This document shows, piece by piece, positions 1-9,347 of a DNA stretch of 64,000 bases. The DNA lies in contig CAZRGP010000004.1 of assembly GCA_964599695.1 (NCBI GenBank), positions 62,001 through 126,000 of the forward strand, given 5' to 3'. The position numbers and the translations under genes were made by a program. Under the pieces are notes generated by a model. That model made no database searches. It saw only the letters and a list, made by a program, of their open reading frames with translations, and was not told the origin of the DNA. Position 1 is the first letter of the stretch. Each line of letters opens with the position of its first letter. The stretch is from RUG11783 sp964599695. Its GTDB lineage: Bacteria; Bacillota; Clostridia; Oscillospirales; Ruminococcaceae.

Positions 1-1
1 C

Positions 2-382
2 TCTATTACAGACGAGATCTTTGCAGTTGCCTCGACACGCCCCGGTTTGATTAGTGTCCCCTACTTCTTAGGACTTAGCACTCTTCCTATTCTCGGATGG
101 GCAACTGGAACCGCAATAGGCGCTTTTCTGGGAACAGCTGTTCCTGTAAAGATTGCTTCCATTTTTGGAATAGCGATATACGGAATGTTCCTTTCTATAT
201 TTGTGCCACCTTCTAAGAAAGACAAAGGTATTCTGTTTTGTGTTTTGATCTCATGTCTTGTCAGCTGTACCATTTTCTATTTGCCACAGTTACGTTTTAT
301 CTCCTCTGGATTCGCAATAATCATCTCCGCTATAGTTTCTTCTTTTGTGATTTCACTATTCTTTCCGAGAAATGAGGATTGA
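2..382 (+). CDS. azlC: AzlC-family branched-chain amino acid exporter subunit, C-terminal part (cut by window edge)
   Basis: The open frame enters from the left edge without a start and runs to TGA at 380-382. The residues visible just inside the edge, SITDEIFAVAS, match the conserved 'TDE' segment of AzlC proteins, which with AzlD export branched-chain amino acids or their analogues. About 126 residues are visible, with four hydrophobic membrane segments (about residues 15-40, 45-60, 70-90 and 100-120). The next gene overlaps or abuts it and encodes AzlD, the obligatory small partner, which supports the assignment. The TTG near position 47 is internal, not a start. The N-terminal half is outside the window. 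Confidence 0.85.
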   Translation, partial: SITDEIFAVASTRPGLISVPYFLGLSTLPILGWATGTAIGAFLGTAVPVKIASIFGIAIYGMFLSIFVPPSKKDKGILFCVLISCLVSCTIFYLPQLRFISSGFAIIISAIVSSFVISLFFPRNED

Positions 383-387
383 TCCTT

Positions 388-690
388 ATGGAAAATTTCG
401 CCTTGCTCGCAATAATGGCACTTACGACATACCTTGTACGAATGATACCATTTGTCACTTTACGTAAAAAAATAACTAACCCCTTCATCAAGTCCCTGCT
501 ATTCTACATGCCTTATGCTATATTGAGCGCTATGACATTTCCGGCTATTATTTATTCGACCGGGGACATTATCTCCGCTCTCACAGGGACGATCGTGGGC
601 TTATTACTTGGTTTCTTCGAACGTTCTCTGATCGAAATCTCACTCGCTACAAGCATAACCGCATTAATGGCATGGTTTATATCAGCCTAA
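388..690 (+). CDS. azlD: AzlD-family branched-chain amino acid transport protein
   Basis: A small hydrophobic protein of 100 residues with three to four membrane segments. It carries the AzlD-like N-terminal motif TTYLVRMIPF and the segment FYMPYAILSAM. It follows azlC directly, so the two form the usual two-component exporter. I choose ATG 388 over the upstream TTG at 379. An AGGAT Shine-Dalgarno lies about 9 nt before ATG 388 and overlaps the azlC stop, which suggests translational coupling. Confidence 0.85.
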   Translation: MENFALLAIMALTTYLVRMIPFVTLRKKITNPFIKSLLFYMPYAILSAMTFPAIIYSTGDIISALTGTIVGLLLGFFERSLIEISLATSITALMAWFISA

Positions 691-700
691 AGAGGAAAAC

Positions 701-1183
701 ATGACTATACGAAAAGCAATTAAAGAAGATCTTCCCGTATTACAGTGCATTTATGAAAAAGCACGTTGTTATATGAGAAATCATGGAAATATGAACCAGT
801 GGGTAAACGGCTACCCTTCAGAGGCCCTCCTTACATCGGATATTGAAAAAGATACCCTTTACGTAGTTGAAGCCGACGGTGTAGTCCATGCTTGTTTTGT
901 TCTCGCACAGGGTCCTGACCCGACATATCACTACATCAACGGAAACTGGTTAAACGATGAAGATTACTATGTTATTCACAGGATTGCCAGTGACGGCTCC
1001 ATTCATGGAGTTCTTGCATGTGCATTGTCATTTGCAGAATCTATTGCCTCCAATATAAGGATTGATACCCATAATGATAATCAAACTATGCAGAACCAAC
1101 TTATAAAAAATGGTTTCACGTATTGCGGGATTATTTATCTCGAAAACGGAGATCCAAGGCTTGCATACCAAAAAACATTTTAA
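701..1183 (+). CDS. GNAT-family N-acetyltransferase
   Basis: A 160-residue protein with GNAT architecture. The N-terminal strand MTIRKAIKEDLPVL is the usual start of the fold, a central region HRIASDG precedes the acetyl-CoA loop, and the C-terminal half has the family pattern DTHNDNQTMQNQLIKNGF followed by a GII strand. Such proteins transfer acetyl from acetyl-CoA to an amine, but the substrate cannot be read here. It starts 10 nt after azlD with an AGAGGA site, so it is probably the last gene of an azlCD operon. A hairpin follows at 1204-1244. Confidence 0.8.
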   Translation: MTIRKAIKEDLPVLQCIYEKARCYMRNHGNMNQWVNGYPSEALLTSDIEKDTLYVVEADGVVHACFVLAQGPDPTYHYINGNWLNDEDYYVIHRIASDGSIHGVLACALSFAESIASNIRIDTHNDNQTMQNQLIKNGFTYCGIIYLENGDPRLAYQKTF

Positions 1184-1203
1184 TATGCATATTAATTCAG
1201 AAT

Positions 1204-1244
1204 TGCACCCCCAATACCGTTCAAAGAACAGTATTGGGGGTGCA
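1204..1244. terminator. Bidirectional hairpin terminator between convergent genes
   Basis: 18-bp inverted repeat (1204-1221 with 1227-1244, 5-nt loop). One position is C/A on the plus strand, which becomes a G-U wobble in the minus-strand RNA. It sits between the convergent acetyltransferase and kbl. T tracts are weak on both sides. Confidence 0.6.
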
Positions 1245-1264
1245 TGCATATTACGTAATTTCAA

Positions 1265-2458
1265 CTATATTCCCATTTCTTGTCTCACGTTTATGAAACA
1301 ATCAACAGCAAAATCAATATCTTCCTTTGTATGGTCAGCGCAAATCTGAGTTCTGATTCTCGCTTTTCCCTTAGGAACCACAGGATAGGAAAATGCAACG
1401 ACGTAGACACCTTTCTCCACCATTTTTCGTGCAAACTCAGCTGTCGTTTTTTCATCATACAGCATCACAGGAACACATGGATGTACACCGGGTATCACAT
1501 CGAAACCATTTTCCACCATCCTATTCCTATAATACATTGTGACTTCTTCTAGATGATCACGAAGTTCAGTGCTACCCTCCAGCATATCGAACAACTCCAA
1601 ACTCGCCCCAACTATAGCGGGAGCTAAAGTATTGGAGAAAAGATATGGCCTGCTCCGCTGACGCAACAGATCGACGATCTCTTTTCTGGCCGCAGTATAA
1701 CCACCCGAGGCTCCTCCCAATGCTTTGCCTAACGTCCCTGTAATAATATCAACTTTCCCCTGGACTCCACAATACTCAGCTGTGCCTCTGCCAGTCTTTC
1801 CGACAAATCCCACCGCGTGAGAGTCATCCACCATCACAAGGGCATTATATTTATCCGCAAGATCAGTTATCCCCTTTAGATTGCAAATGATACCATCCAT
1901 GGAGAAAACGCCATCCGTTGCTATAAGTTTGATCCTCGCACCGTTTTCATCTGCTTCGCGCAGTTTATTTTCCAGATCCTCCATATCGTTATTCTTATAA
2001 CGATATCTTTTCGCTTTACATAAACGGACTCCATCGATGATTGAGGCGTGATTGAGCTCGTCGCTGATCACTGCATCTTCCGCTGAAAGAAGAGTTTCAA
2101 ACAAACCTCCATTAGCGTCGAAGCAAGAAGAGTACAGAATAGTATCATCCATTCCCAAAAACTCTGAGATCTTTCTCTCGAGTTTCTTATGAATATCCTG
2201 CGTACCGCAAATAAACCGAACGGACGCCATTCCATATCCGCGCTCATCATATGTCCGTTTTGCTGCCTCAATAAGTCTCTTATTATTTCCCAGGCCGAGA
2301 TAATTATTTGCGCACATGCATAACAGTTCACGACCGTCCTGCAGCTTTACCCTAGACCCCTGAGGGGAAACGAAAGGTGATTCATTTTTCAGTAAACCGG
2401 CTTCTTTAATATCATCAACTTCTTTTTTGTAATAGTTGAGTATTTCCTGTTTGTTCAT
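1265..2458 (-). CDS. kbl: Glycine C-acetyltransferase (2-amino-3-ketobutyrate CoA ligase)
   Basis: A 397-residue fold-type I PLP enzyme of the alpha-oxoamine synthase family. It cleaves 2-amino-3-ketobutyrate with CoA to glycine and acetyl-CoA. Visible signatures are CANNYLGL near residue 50, the PLP-binding stretch VMVDDSHAVGF, and the Schiff-base lysine in ITGTLGKALGGASGGY near residue 243. Length matches the family. I start at ATG 2458, preceded by GGGAGG, rather than the longer open frame. It begins 2 nt after the tdh stop, so the two genes form the complete threonine-to-glycine pathway. BioF is an alternative in the same family, but the tdh neighbour argues for Kbl. Confidence 0.93.
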   Translation of the reverse strand: MNKQEILNYYKKEVDDIKEAGLLKNESPFVSPQGSRVKLQDGRELLCMCANNYLGLGNNKRLIEAAKRTYDERGYGMASVRFICGTQDIHKKLERKISEFLGMDDTILYSSCFDANGGLFETLLSAEDAVISDELNHASIIDGVRLCKAKRYRYKNNDMEDLENKLREADENGARIKLIATDGVFSMDGIICNLKGITDLADKYNALVMVDDSHAVGFVGKTGRGTAEYCGVQGKVDIITGTLGKALGGASGGYTAARKEIVDLLRQRSRPYLFSNTLAPAIVGASLELFDMLEGSTELRDHLEEVTMYYRNRMVENGFDVIPGVHPCVPVMLYDEKTTAEFARKMVEKGVYVVAFSYPVVPKGKARIRTQICADHTKEDIDFAVDCFINVRQEMGI

Positions 2459-2460
2459 GG

Positions 2461-3534
2461 TCAAGCCTCCCTCAAAGCAATGATATTTTTCCAATCCAGA
2501 ATTACTTTACCCGACTGGCCGGATAGCATCGCCTCAAAACCTTTCTCGAAATCCTCAACATTAAAATGATGAGTAATAATAGGTGTAATATCCAATCCCG
2601 CCTGAATCATGGTAGTCATTTTATACCAGGTATCCCAAACTTTTCTTCCGTAAATCCCCTTCAAGTTGAGCCCATTGAATATTATCGTTTCCAAATCTAC
2701 AACCGTATCATTCTCCTGCAGACCAAGCAGAGCGATATTGCCACCGTGTTTCATATTGTGAATCATGGAATCAAGTGCCTTCGGCGATCCAGACATCTCA
2801 AGACCAACATCAAACCCTTCAGTCATTCCGATATCTTTCATCACCTGTTCCAGAGATTCTTCTTTTAGGTTCACCGTTCTTGTCGCACCGAGTTTTTTTG
2901 CGAGCTCCAACCGGTACGAGTTAAAATCCGTCACTATCACATGGCGAGCACCCGAGAACCTTACGATAGCAGCTGCCATACATCCTATAGGACCAGCGCC
3001 TGCAATCAGGACATCTTCCCCAAGCACATCATATGAGAGAGCAGTGTGTGTAGCATTGCCGAACGGATCAAAAATAGAATACAGTTCCTGAGGAATAGAT
3101 GGATTACACGGCCATACATTGGATGAAGGAATTACAAGATATTCAGCAAAAGCTCCGTCACGGTTTACGCCAACTCCTTTCGCGTCCTTACAGTTTTCTT
3201 TATGACCCTCCAGACAATTTCTGCATTTTCCACAAGTAATATGGCCTTCACCGGATACCAGGTCGCCTGGCTTCAACCCTAATACTCCCTCTCCCACTTC
3301 TTCAATACGGCCAACATATTCATGTCCAATAGTAAGACCAGTGGGAATAGTGTTCTGAGCCCATCTATTCCATTCGTAAATATGAACATCCGTCCCGCAA
3401 ATCGCGGTTTGTAAAATTCTTATTTTTACATCGTTGGGTCCAACTTCTGGAATGGGGACTTGTTGCATCCAAAGCCCTCGTTCCCTTTTTTCCTTAACGA
3501 GAGCCCACATCATTCCTTTTTCCGCTTTATCCAT
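2461..3534 (-). CDS. tdh: L-threonine 3-dehydrogenase, zinc-dependent
   Basis: A 357-residue medium-chain zinc dehydrogenase. It oxidises L-threonine with NAD+ to 2-amino-3-ketobutyrate. The catalytic zinc ligands are visible as Cys46 (AICGTD) and His71-Glu72 (GHE). A structural zinc site is formed by Cys101, Cys104, Cys107 and Cys115. A Rossmann motif GAGPIG lies near residue 175. ATG 3534 has a GGAGG site; an upstream in-frame extension would overlap the symporter gene and lacks a ribosome site. Immediate coupling to kbl fixes the function. It follows the symporter by 37 nt with no terminator seen, so it may be read through from the alpha-galactoside promoter. Confidence 0.93.
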   Translation of the reverse strand: MDKAEKGMMWALVKEKRERGLWMQQVPIPEVGPNDVKIRILQTAICGTDVHIYEWNRWAQNTIPTGLTIGHEYVGRIEEVGEGVLGLKPGDLVSGEGHITCGKCRNCLEGHKENCKDAKGVGVNRDGAFAEYLVIPSSNVWPCNPSIPQELYSIFDPFGNATHTALSYDVLGEDVLIAGAGPIGCMAAAIVRFSGARHVIVTDFNSYRLELAKKLGATRTVNLKEESLEQVMKDIGMTEGFDVGLEMSGSPKALDSMIHNMKHGGNIALLGLQENDTVVDLETIIFNGLNLKGIYGRKVWDTWYKMTTMIQAGLDITPIITHHFNVEDFEKGFEAMLSGQSGKVILDWKNIIALREA

Positions 3535-3571
3535 ACAATCCTCCAAAGAAAACCAACTATACTCGGTATAA

Positions 3572-4933
3572 TCAATCAATATCTCCGCGCTCTTTCAGAT
3601 CACTGATAATCTCGGAGTAGAATTTCTCATCAATACGGAATTTTTTAAGATAAATCCAGAAACCAATCAGTATGCACAATACGGGGATGAGAAGCATCGC
3701 GATCTTAATCGTTACAATACCACCCGATGTGATCATCTCAGCAGCGACATCACTATCGGAAGTCTTGATGCCGGCGAGTATGACAGAAACACTGATGACC
3801 GCCGTGGATAGGGCGCCTCCGATCTTATTGATCAGAGGCTGAATGGAAAAGGTTACAGATTCGTGTCTTCTCCCCATCTTCCACTGCCCGTACTCAATCG
3901 TATCCGCAAGGAACATTAACATCAGAAGCTGGATAAACGCCTGAGCAACAAATATTAATACAGCAGCAACAGCGATCAAGATAAGCGAAGAGTCAGCAAA
4001 GGAAAACAGAAGGTATCCGATAACGATAAGAATCGTTGAGAAAGTGTATAACTGTTTCCTGTTAAACTTCTTAGAGAAAACAGGAAACACCATTAGAGCT
4101 GCCAGCTGTGCAATACCGCACACACCAGCGAGCACAGGGTACATGTTGATATCACCGTAAACATATTGCATATAGTAGGTCGCAAACCCTGTAGTAATAC
4201 AATAACCTACCATAAACAACGCCATCGCAAGAGCAGTCCACATCAACTGATCGTTTTTCACAATAGCGTTCCACATATCTTTCAGACTCGTTTCCTCATT
4301 GTCTTCTTTTGACAGTCTCTTTTCCTTAACGCCAAACAAAGGGAAGCAGAGGAACAACAAGTACATTACACACATAGCTACCGCGACCATGAACCAGCTT
4401 TGCCTGGTATTTCCCATGGCGCTCGTGATAGGCTGCCAACCAACCATGATGATGTACATTCCAATATTGGCGCAGATACGAGCAAAAGCTCCTATGCTCT
4501 CGCGCTCTTTCTGATCTGTAGTTAGAGCAGGCATTAGTGTCCAGTAACCAATGTCATTAATACCGTAAGAAACATCCCAGAGAAAATAAGAGATAGCAAA
4601 TATGATTACATATGTTGTTCCTGTTCCAATCTCACTGAACAGTACAAGATAGAATATTACGCTTACGATTCCGCCCGCCAGGATTGCCGGTTTAAACTTT
4701 CCACAAGGAGATCTGATATTATCCACGACCATTCCCGTGATAGGGTCATTCATCGCGTCAAATATCCTCATTACAGACAACACCATGCTTACTGCAGCAA
4801 ATACAGAAAGCGGAAGGTTCAAAATATTACTCAAAAAATAGAGGAGCGCGTTTGACTCGAACGCATAAAACATGTCTCTTCCAATTGTTCCGAGGCCAAA
4901 GAAGTATTTGTTCTTTTTTGCTTGTTTACTCAT
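3572..4933 (-). CDS. GPH-family glycoside:cation symporter (MelB-like)
   Basis: A 453-residue membrane protein with about 12 hydrophobic segments. The N-terminal segments contain FDAMNDPITGMVVDN, the diagnostic loop of glycoside-pentoside-hexuronide symporters. A later segment DTIEYGQWKMGRRHE is the second family hallmark. It overlaps the alpha-galactosidase gene by 4 nt (ATGA), so the likely substrate is melibiose, raffinose or another alpha-galactoside brought in with Na+ or H+. The start ATG 4933 has a GGAGG site. The substrate is inferred from context only. Confidence 0.88.
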   Translation of the reverse strand: MSKQAKKNKYFFGLGTIGRDMFYAFESNALLYFLSNILNLPLSVFAAVSMVLSVMRIFDAMNDPITGMVVDNIRSPCGKFKPAILAGGIVSVIFYLVLFSEIGTGTTYVIIFAISYFLWDVSYGINDIGYWTLMPALTTDQKERESIGAFARICANIGMYIIMVGWQPITSAMGNTRQSWFMVAVAMCVMYLLFLCFPLFGVKEKRLSKEDNEETSLKDMWNAIVKNDQLMWTALAMALFMVGYCITTGFATYYMQYVYGDINMYPVLAGVCGIAQLAALMVFPVFSKKFNRKQLYTFSTILIVIGYLLFSFADSSLILIAVAAVLIFVAQAFIQLLMLMFLADTIEYGQWKMGRRHESVTFSIQPLINKIGGALSTAVISVSVILAGIKTSDSDVAAEMITSGGIVTIKIAMLLIPVLCILIGFWIYLKKFRIDEKFYSEIISDLKERGDID

Positions 4934-7191
4934 AATTCCTCCGTAATCAAATAAATATTAGAACTAAAATCCCCCTGCATACGCATCTGGGGATCATATC
5001 CTGTACCCATAAATCTCGCATTCAAAGAGAGCCCACTCATAAGTGCCGCGCCGGATGCTGTACAAGTCTGAGTTGAGTCTTGCATGCGATACCTCTTCCC
5101 TGCAGTCCTGACAATCACACCATCAGACCGCACTTTAACTGGAAGAACAAATTTCAGAAGCCCGCCGAATTTGCTGGCATTCAGCAATTGCTTCCTGCTC
5201 TCCACTCTGTACAAGCGATCTTTAACGAGACCAACAGGATAGATTCGTTCATAACCCGGTGCTGCATGTACAAGCTCGTGGAAAAGCCCTACTATCGTTT
5301 TCTTCCCATCCGACACCTGAATACTCAAACCCTCAGGTGAACGCAGTCTTCTGAAATCACCAAACTGAAAAGTGTGACGATGTTCTTTGTAGTACTCAAT
5401 TTGGTTGATGATCTCATCTGTTTCCACCGGAGATAGCTCATCGAGGTCAAACTCGTAACCAAGCAGTCCATAGAACGAAATGTTACCTCGTGTTGCGAGA
5501 GGGGTATCACGCAAAGTCTGAGAATGCGGAGCAGCGGAAACATGTGCCCCCATAGTGGACAAAGGATAGAGATACGAAAGATTGTACTGAATGTGATAAC
5601 GTTCAATAGCGTCCGTATCGTCTGAGCTCCATATCTGGGGAGAAAAGCAGAGCATTCCGAGGTCAAATCTGTTACCTCCGGAAGAACAGCTTTCCAGGAG
5701 CACCTCCGGTCTTGGAGTAAAAATCCGGTCGAGTACATCATACAAGCCGAGTACACATTTATGAGCAACAGCACCCAAAGCCGTTGAATGCCTGTTCATA
5801 TCCCATTTGACATATGATAGACGTCCCTCATCAATACATCTCGAAACATTATCGACTATATAATCCCGCACTTCTGTCTTACTCAGATCCAGAAGCAATT
5901 CATTCCTTCCGAGGACCATGACGTCATTGTTCGCGTGAAGAGCCCAGTCAGGGTGAGCTTTATACAGTTTACTGTCCGGATTCACACCCTCAGGCTCAAA
6001 CCACAGACCAAAAGACAAGCCGATATCTGCAAGTTTTTTCTGTAATCCTTCAAGCCCATTCGGCAGTTTTTTTCTATTGACGTCATAATCACCAAGTCCT
6101 GCCTTATCACTGTTCCTTTCGCCAAACCAACCATCATCCAATACAAACAATTCGCATCCCAGTTTCTTTGCTTTTTTCGCAAGTGAGAGCAGTTTGGATT
6201 CCGTAAAGTTGAACATACATCCTTCCCAGTCGTTGTACAGGACGGGCCGGTCCTTTCCCTGCCAAGTCTTGGGAATGATATGCTCATTAATAAAACGGTG
6301 CATGTTTTCAGACATACCGCCGAATCCGCGATTAGAATATACAAGCACTCCTTCAGGAGTCTCAAAGCTTTCAGTTGGCGCGAGTTCCCATTCAAAATCA
6401 ACTGGTGAAATACCCTGGGTGATTCTCGTGAGCCCTTCGTTTGACCGCTGTATCCTGGCATAATGATTCCCCGAATACACAAGATTGAATCCAAGAACCT
6501 CTCCAGATTCTTCAGTCGCTCCTGGTTCACTCAAAATAAATCCGGGATTATGAAGCGCTGAAGAGAAGCCGGTAGTACTCTCGTTGACGATTCCGGAAAG
6601 CCCCACTTTAGCTCTGTATGGTTGCATTTCTGCAATCCACGAACCGTTAAACGTAGTAATCTCATATTCACCCTGAATGTCCAACATATAGGACATAATC
6701 TTAGTCAGGACTACAGGCTTATCCGTATTATTCACCAATACTGCCCGACGTGTAATCGCTGTATCAAAAAGAGTGTAATAGAGATGAAGTGCCATTCCGC
6801 CTGCATATGCGAGAACGATCTCTAAAGTTTCTGCATCGCCTTTCGCCTGAGGAAGCTTCCCATTGAAAGGAACAATACCCTGATATGTTTTGAAATGAGA
6901 AAACCGAAACCCGGCCGGATCTTCTCCGGCAAACTCTGTAGGGCTCTCCCTATAATCCCCCGTTCCCAGACCGCTCCATTCGAGCGGAAGATACATAGGA
7001 AACTCCTCTCCCTCGGGACCGCTGTTTGATCCCCATCCGGTACCGTATTTTACACAAAAAGCATCCACATCACCCAGTCTCACAGGAAGGCCAAAATGCA
7101 GATGCTCCAGATTACCGTGCTCTGTGACACGGAACATATAAGAGAGGTTATCATTTTTGAGAAGAAATACATTGTTCTCGGTCAATATCAT
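4930..7191 (-). CDS. Alpha-galactosidase, glycoside hydrolase family 36
   Basis: A 753-residue intracellular enzyme without signal peptide. It removes terminal alpha-1,6-galactose from melibiose and raffinose-type sugars. GH36 features appear in order: the N-terminal beta-supersandwich, the barrel segment FVLDDGWFG near residue 350, the nucleophile Asp in YVKWDMNR near 470, and the acid/base Asp in WSSDDTDAIER near 540. The length is typical for the clostridial/Bacillus AgaA-Rafa type. It is the first gene of a minus-strand unit with the symporter, tdh and kbl. A consensus promoter lies at 7232-7260 and the start has an AGAGG site. Confidence 0.93.
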   Translation of the reverse strand: MILTENNVFLLKNDNLSYMFRVTEHGNLEHLHFGLPVRLGDVDAFCVKYGTGWGSNSGPEGEEFPMYLPLEWSGLGTGDYRESPTEFAGEDPAGFRFSHFKTYQGIVPFNGKLPQAKGDAETLEIVLAYAGGMALHLYYTLFDTAITRRAVLVNNTDKPVVLTKIMSYMLDIQGEYEITTFNGSWIAEMQPYRAKVGLSGIVNESTTGFSSALHNPGFILSEPGATEESGEVLGFNLVYSGNHYARIQRSNEGLTRITQGISPVDFEWELAPTESFETPEGVLVYSNRGFGGMSENMHRFINEHIIPKTWQGKDRPVLYNDWEGCMFNFTESKLLSLAKKAKKLGCELFVLDDGWFGERNSDKAGLGDYDVNRKKLPNGLEGLQKKLADIGLSFGLWFEPEGVNPDSKLYKAHPDWALHANNDVMVLGRNELLLDLSKTEVRDYIVDNVSRCIDEGRLSYVKWDMNRHSTALGAVAHKCVLGLYDVLDRIFTPRPEVLLESCSSGGNRFDLGMLCFSPQIWSSDDTDAIERYHIQYNLSYLYPLSTMGAHVSAAPHSQTLRDTPLATRGNISFYGLLGYEFDLDELSPVETDEIINQIEYYKEHRHTFQFGDFRRLRSPEGLSIQVSDGKKTIVGLFHELVHAAPGYERIYPVGLVKDRLYRVESRKQLLNASKFGGLLKFVLPVKVRSDGVIVRTAGKRYRMQDSTQTCTASGAALMSGLSLNARFMGTGYDPQMRMQGDFSSNIYLITEEL

Positions 7192-7231
7192 TACATATAC
7201 CTCTTGTGGAAATCATATCCATTCACGTTGT

Positions 7232-7260
7232 ATTGTAAATTATAGACAAAACCAAGTCAA
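7232..7260 (-). promoter_or_regulatory. Sigma-A promoter of the alpha-galactosidase operon
   Basis: On the minus strand TTGACT (7260-7255), a 17-nt spacer, and TACAAT (7237-7232). The start of transcription would fall about 35 nt before the alpha-galactosidase ATG. Confidence 0.7.
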
Positions 7261-7276
7261 CAAATCAGCCGTGTTC

Positions 7277-7309
7277 TCACAATTCACACAAAGCGAATTG
7301 TGATATAAT
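7277..7309 (+). promoter_or_regulatory. CIRCE-shaped operator overlapping the htpG extended -10 promoter
   Basis: A perfect 9-bp inverted repeat TCACAATTC / GAATTGTGA (7277-7285 and 7295-7303) with a 9-nt spacer. The right arm runs into an extended -10 (TGA then TATAAT at 7304-7309). The 9-N9-9 geometry is that of CIRCE, the HrcA operator, and 5 of 9 arm positions match its consensus. A protein bound here would cover the -10 and -35 region. The identity of the binding protein is inference. Confidence 0.6.
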
Positions 7310-7365
7310 AAGTGGCGTTCGAACAGTTTCTGTTTTAATCAATATGAGAAAGAAGGCTTTCCAGA

Positions 7366-9252
7366 ATGGCAAAAAAACAATTCAAAACAGAATCCAAAAA
7401 GATACTGGATCTAATGGTGAATTCGATCTACACCCACAAAGAGATCTTTCTGAGAGAATTAATCTCAAACGCAAGTGATGCTATCGATAAACTGTATTTC
7501 CGCTCTCTTACCGATCCTTCCGTCAATCTGTCAAAAGAAGACTATGAGATACGTATATCTCTTGATAAAGAGAATCGTATCCTGACCATCTCCGATAACG
7601 GCTGCGGAATGACTGAAGAAGAACTCGATAAAAACCTAGGAACGATTGCCAGAAGCGGATCCCTGGATTTTAAAACTGCTTTAAAAGAGGGAGATCATTC
7701 CGATGTTGACATTATCGGTCAATTTGGCGTCGGTTTTTACTCCGCCTTTATGGTAAGTGATCGTGTAACCGTAATCAGCAAAGCTTTCGGAAATGAGAAC
7801 GCAAACGTTTGGGAAGCAAGCGGTGCTGACGGATATACGATTAAAAACGGTTCTAGGGAAACTGCCGGGACCACCGTTGAGCTCCATTTGAAAGAAGACT
7901 CAGAAGATGAGAAATACTCTGAGTTTCTTGATGAATGGAAGATCAAAGAACTTGTACATAAATACAGTGATTATGTCCGCTATCCCATTCGCATGCTGGT
8001 GGAGCACAGCAAAAAGAAAGAAGACAGTGAAGAATATGAAACCGTTAAGGAAGATGAAACCCTTAACAGCATGATTCCTATCTGGAAGAAAGACCCTTCT
8101 GAGGTGTCCGAGGAAGAGTACGCTGCATTCTATACCGAAAAATACTATGATTACGAAAAACCGATAAAGGTCATCCGCCAAAAGGCAGAAGGGACAACCG
8201 AATATATCGCTCTCCTATTCATTCCTTCTCATGCTCCGTATGATTATTACAGCAAAGAGTATGAAAAAGGGCTTCAGCTCTATACCAGCGGCGTTATGAT
8301 CATGGACAAGTGCAAAGAGCTTTTGCCTGACTATTTCAGTTTTGTCAAAGGACTGGTGGACAGTTCGGATCTTTCCCTGAACATTTCCCGTGAGATGCTT
8401 CAGGAAGACCGTCAGGTAAAAATCATAGCAAAAGCACTTGAGAAGAAAATCGCTGGTGAATTGCTCAAATTCCTCAACGATGACAGAGAAAACTATGAGA
8501 AGTTCTTCAATGCCTTCGGTACACAGTTGAAATACGGTATCTACTCCGATTTTGGAATACATAAAGACCTACTCCAGAATCTTCTTCTTTTCCCCTCTTC
8601 ATTTGAAGATAAAAATGTGACCTTGAAAGAATACGTATCCAGGATGCCTGAAGAACAAAAGAAGATCTACTATGCATCCGGCGAATCTGTGGAACAAATC
8701 AAACTTCTGCCTCAGGTGGAAGCAATGAAGAACCACGGATATGAAGTTCTTTACCTGACCGAAGACGTTGATGAATTTGCTCTTCAGATTATGCGTAATT
8801 ACCAGGAAAAGGATTTCTCCAACGTTTTGGAAAACACCGATGACCTTTCCTCGGAAGATGAAAAGAAAAAACTTGAAGAAGAGAATAAGAACTACTCCGA
8901 CATGTTCCAGTTCATGAAAGATACCCTTTCCGGTGCTGTAACAAAGGTGGAGTTCTCAAACAACCTGGGAAAATACGCTTCTGCCCTTACAAATGAAGGT
9001 CCTGTATCCATGGGAATGGAAAAAGTCTTGAACCGCATGCCGGGAATGGAAGAAGGCGTTAAAGCTCAATTGGTCCTTGAGATCAACAACGAGCACGAAA
9101 TTGCTGCAAGAATTAAAGAACTATACGGCAGTGATCAAGTCAAACTTGCAGAATACACAAAACTCCTTTACGGGAATGCGCGGATCGTGAGCGGCCTTTC
9201 AATCGAGAATCCTTCTGATTATATCGATCTCGTCACCGACCTCATGGTCTGA
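7366..9252 (+). CDS. htpG: Molecular chaperone HtpG (bacterial Hsp90)
   Basis: A 628-residue Hsp90 homologue. The N-terminal GHKL ATPase carries LRELISNASDA (catalytic Glu and Asn) near residue 28, DNGCGM near 80 and the lid/glycine motif GQFGVGFYSAFM near 120. Middle and dimerisation domains follow at normal length. It refolds or holds client proteins in the cytoplasm with ATP. It is monocistronic: its own promoter and operator lie upstream, and a strong hairpin at 9291-9324 follows. The start has an AGAAGG site. The upstream palindrome suggests heat-shock repression at the promoter rather than the unlinked class IV control known in Bacillus subtilis. Confidence 0.96.
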   Translation: MAKKQFKTESKKILDLMVNSIYTHKEIFLRELISNASDAIDKLYFRSLTDPSVNLSKEDYEIRISLDKENRILTISDNGCGMTEEELDKNLGTIARSGSLDFKTALKEGDHSDVDIIGQFGVGFYSAFMVSDRVTVISKAFGNENANVWEASGADGYTIKNGSRETAGTTVELHLKEDSEDEKYSEFLDEWKIKELVHKYSDYVRYPIRMLVEHSKKKEDSEEYETVKEDETLNSMIPIWKKDPSEVSEEEYAAFYTEKYYDYEKPIKVIRQKAEGTTEYIALLFIPSHAPYDYYSKEYEKGLQLYTSGVMIMDKCKELLPDYFSFVKGLVDSSDLSLNISREMLQEDRQVKIIAKALEKKIAGELLKFLNDDRENYEKFFNAFGTQLKYGIYSDFGIHKDLLQNLLLFPSSFEDKNVTLKEYVSRMPEEQKKIYYASGESVEQIKLLPQVEAMKNHGYEVLYLTEDVDEFALQIMRNYQEKDFSNVLENTDDLSSEDEKKKLEEENKNYSDMFQFMKDTLSGAVTKVEFSNNLGKYASALTNEGPVSMGMEKVLNRMPGMEEGVKAQLVLEINNEHEIAARIKELYGSDQVKLAEYTKLLYGNARIVSGLSIENPSDYIDLVTDLMV

Positions 9253-9290
9253 TTCCCCTTTCCTTTCAAACCCTTTTTATTACACAAACA

Positions 9291-9324
9291 GTCCCCCAAA
9301 CTGAAAGAAATCAGTTTGGGGGAC
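9291..9324. terminator. Bidirectional terminator between htpG and gdhA
   Basis: Perfect 14-bp stem (9291-9304 with 9311-9324), 6-nt loop, lying between the convergent htpG and gdhA stops. Confidence 0.75.
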
Positions 9325-9347
9325 TTCCTGTTCACTTGTGCTTTTTA

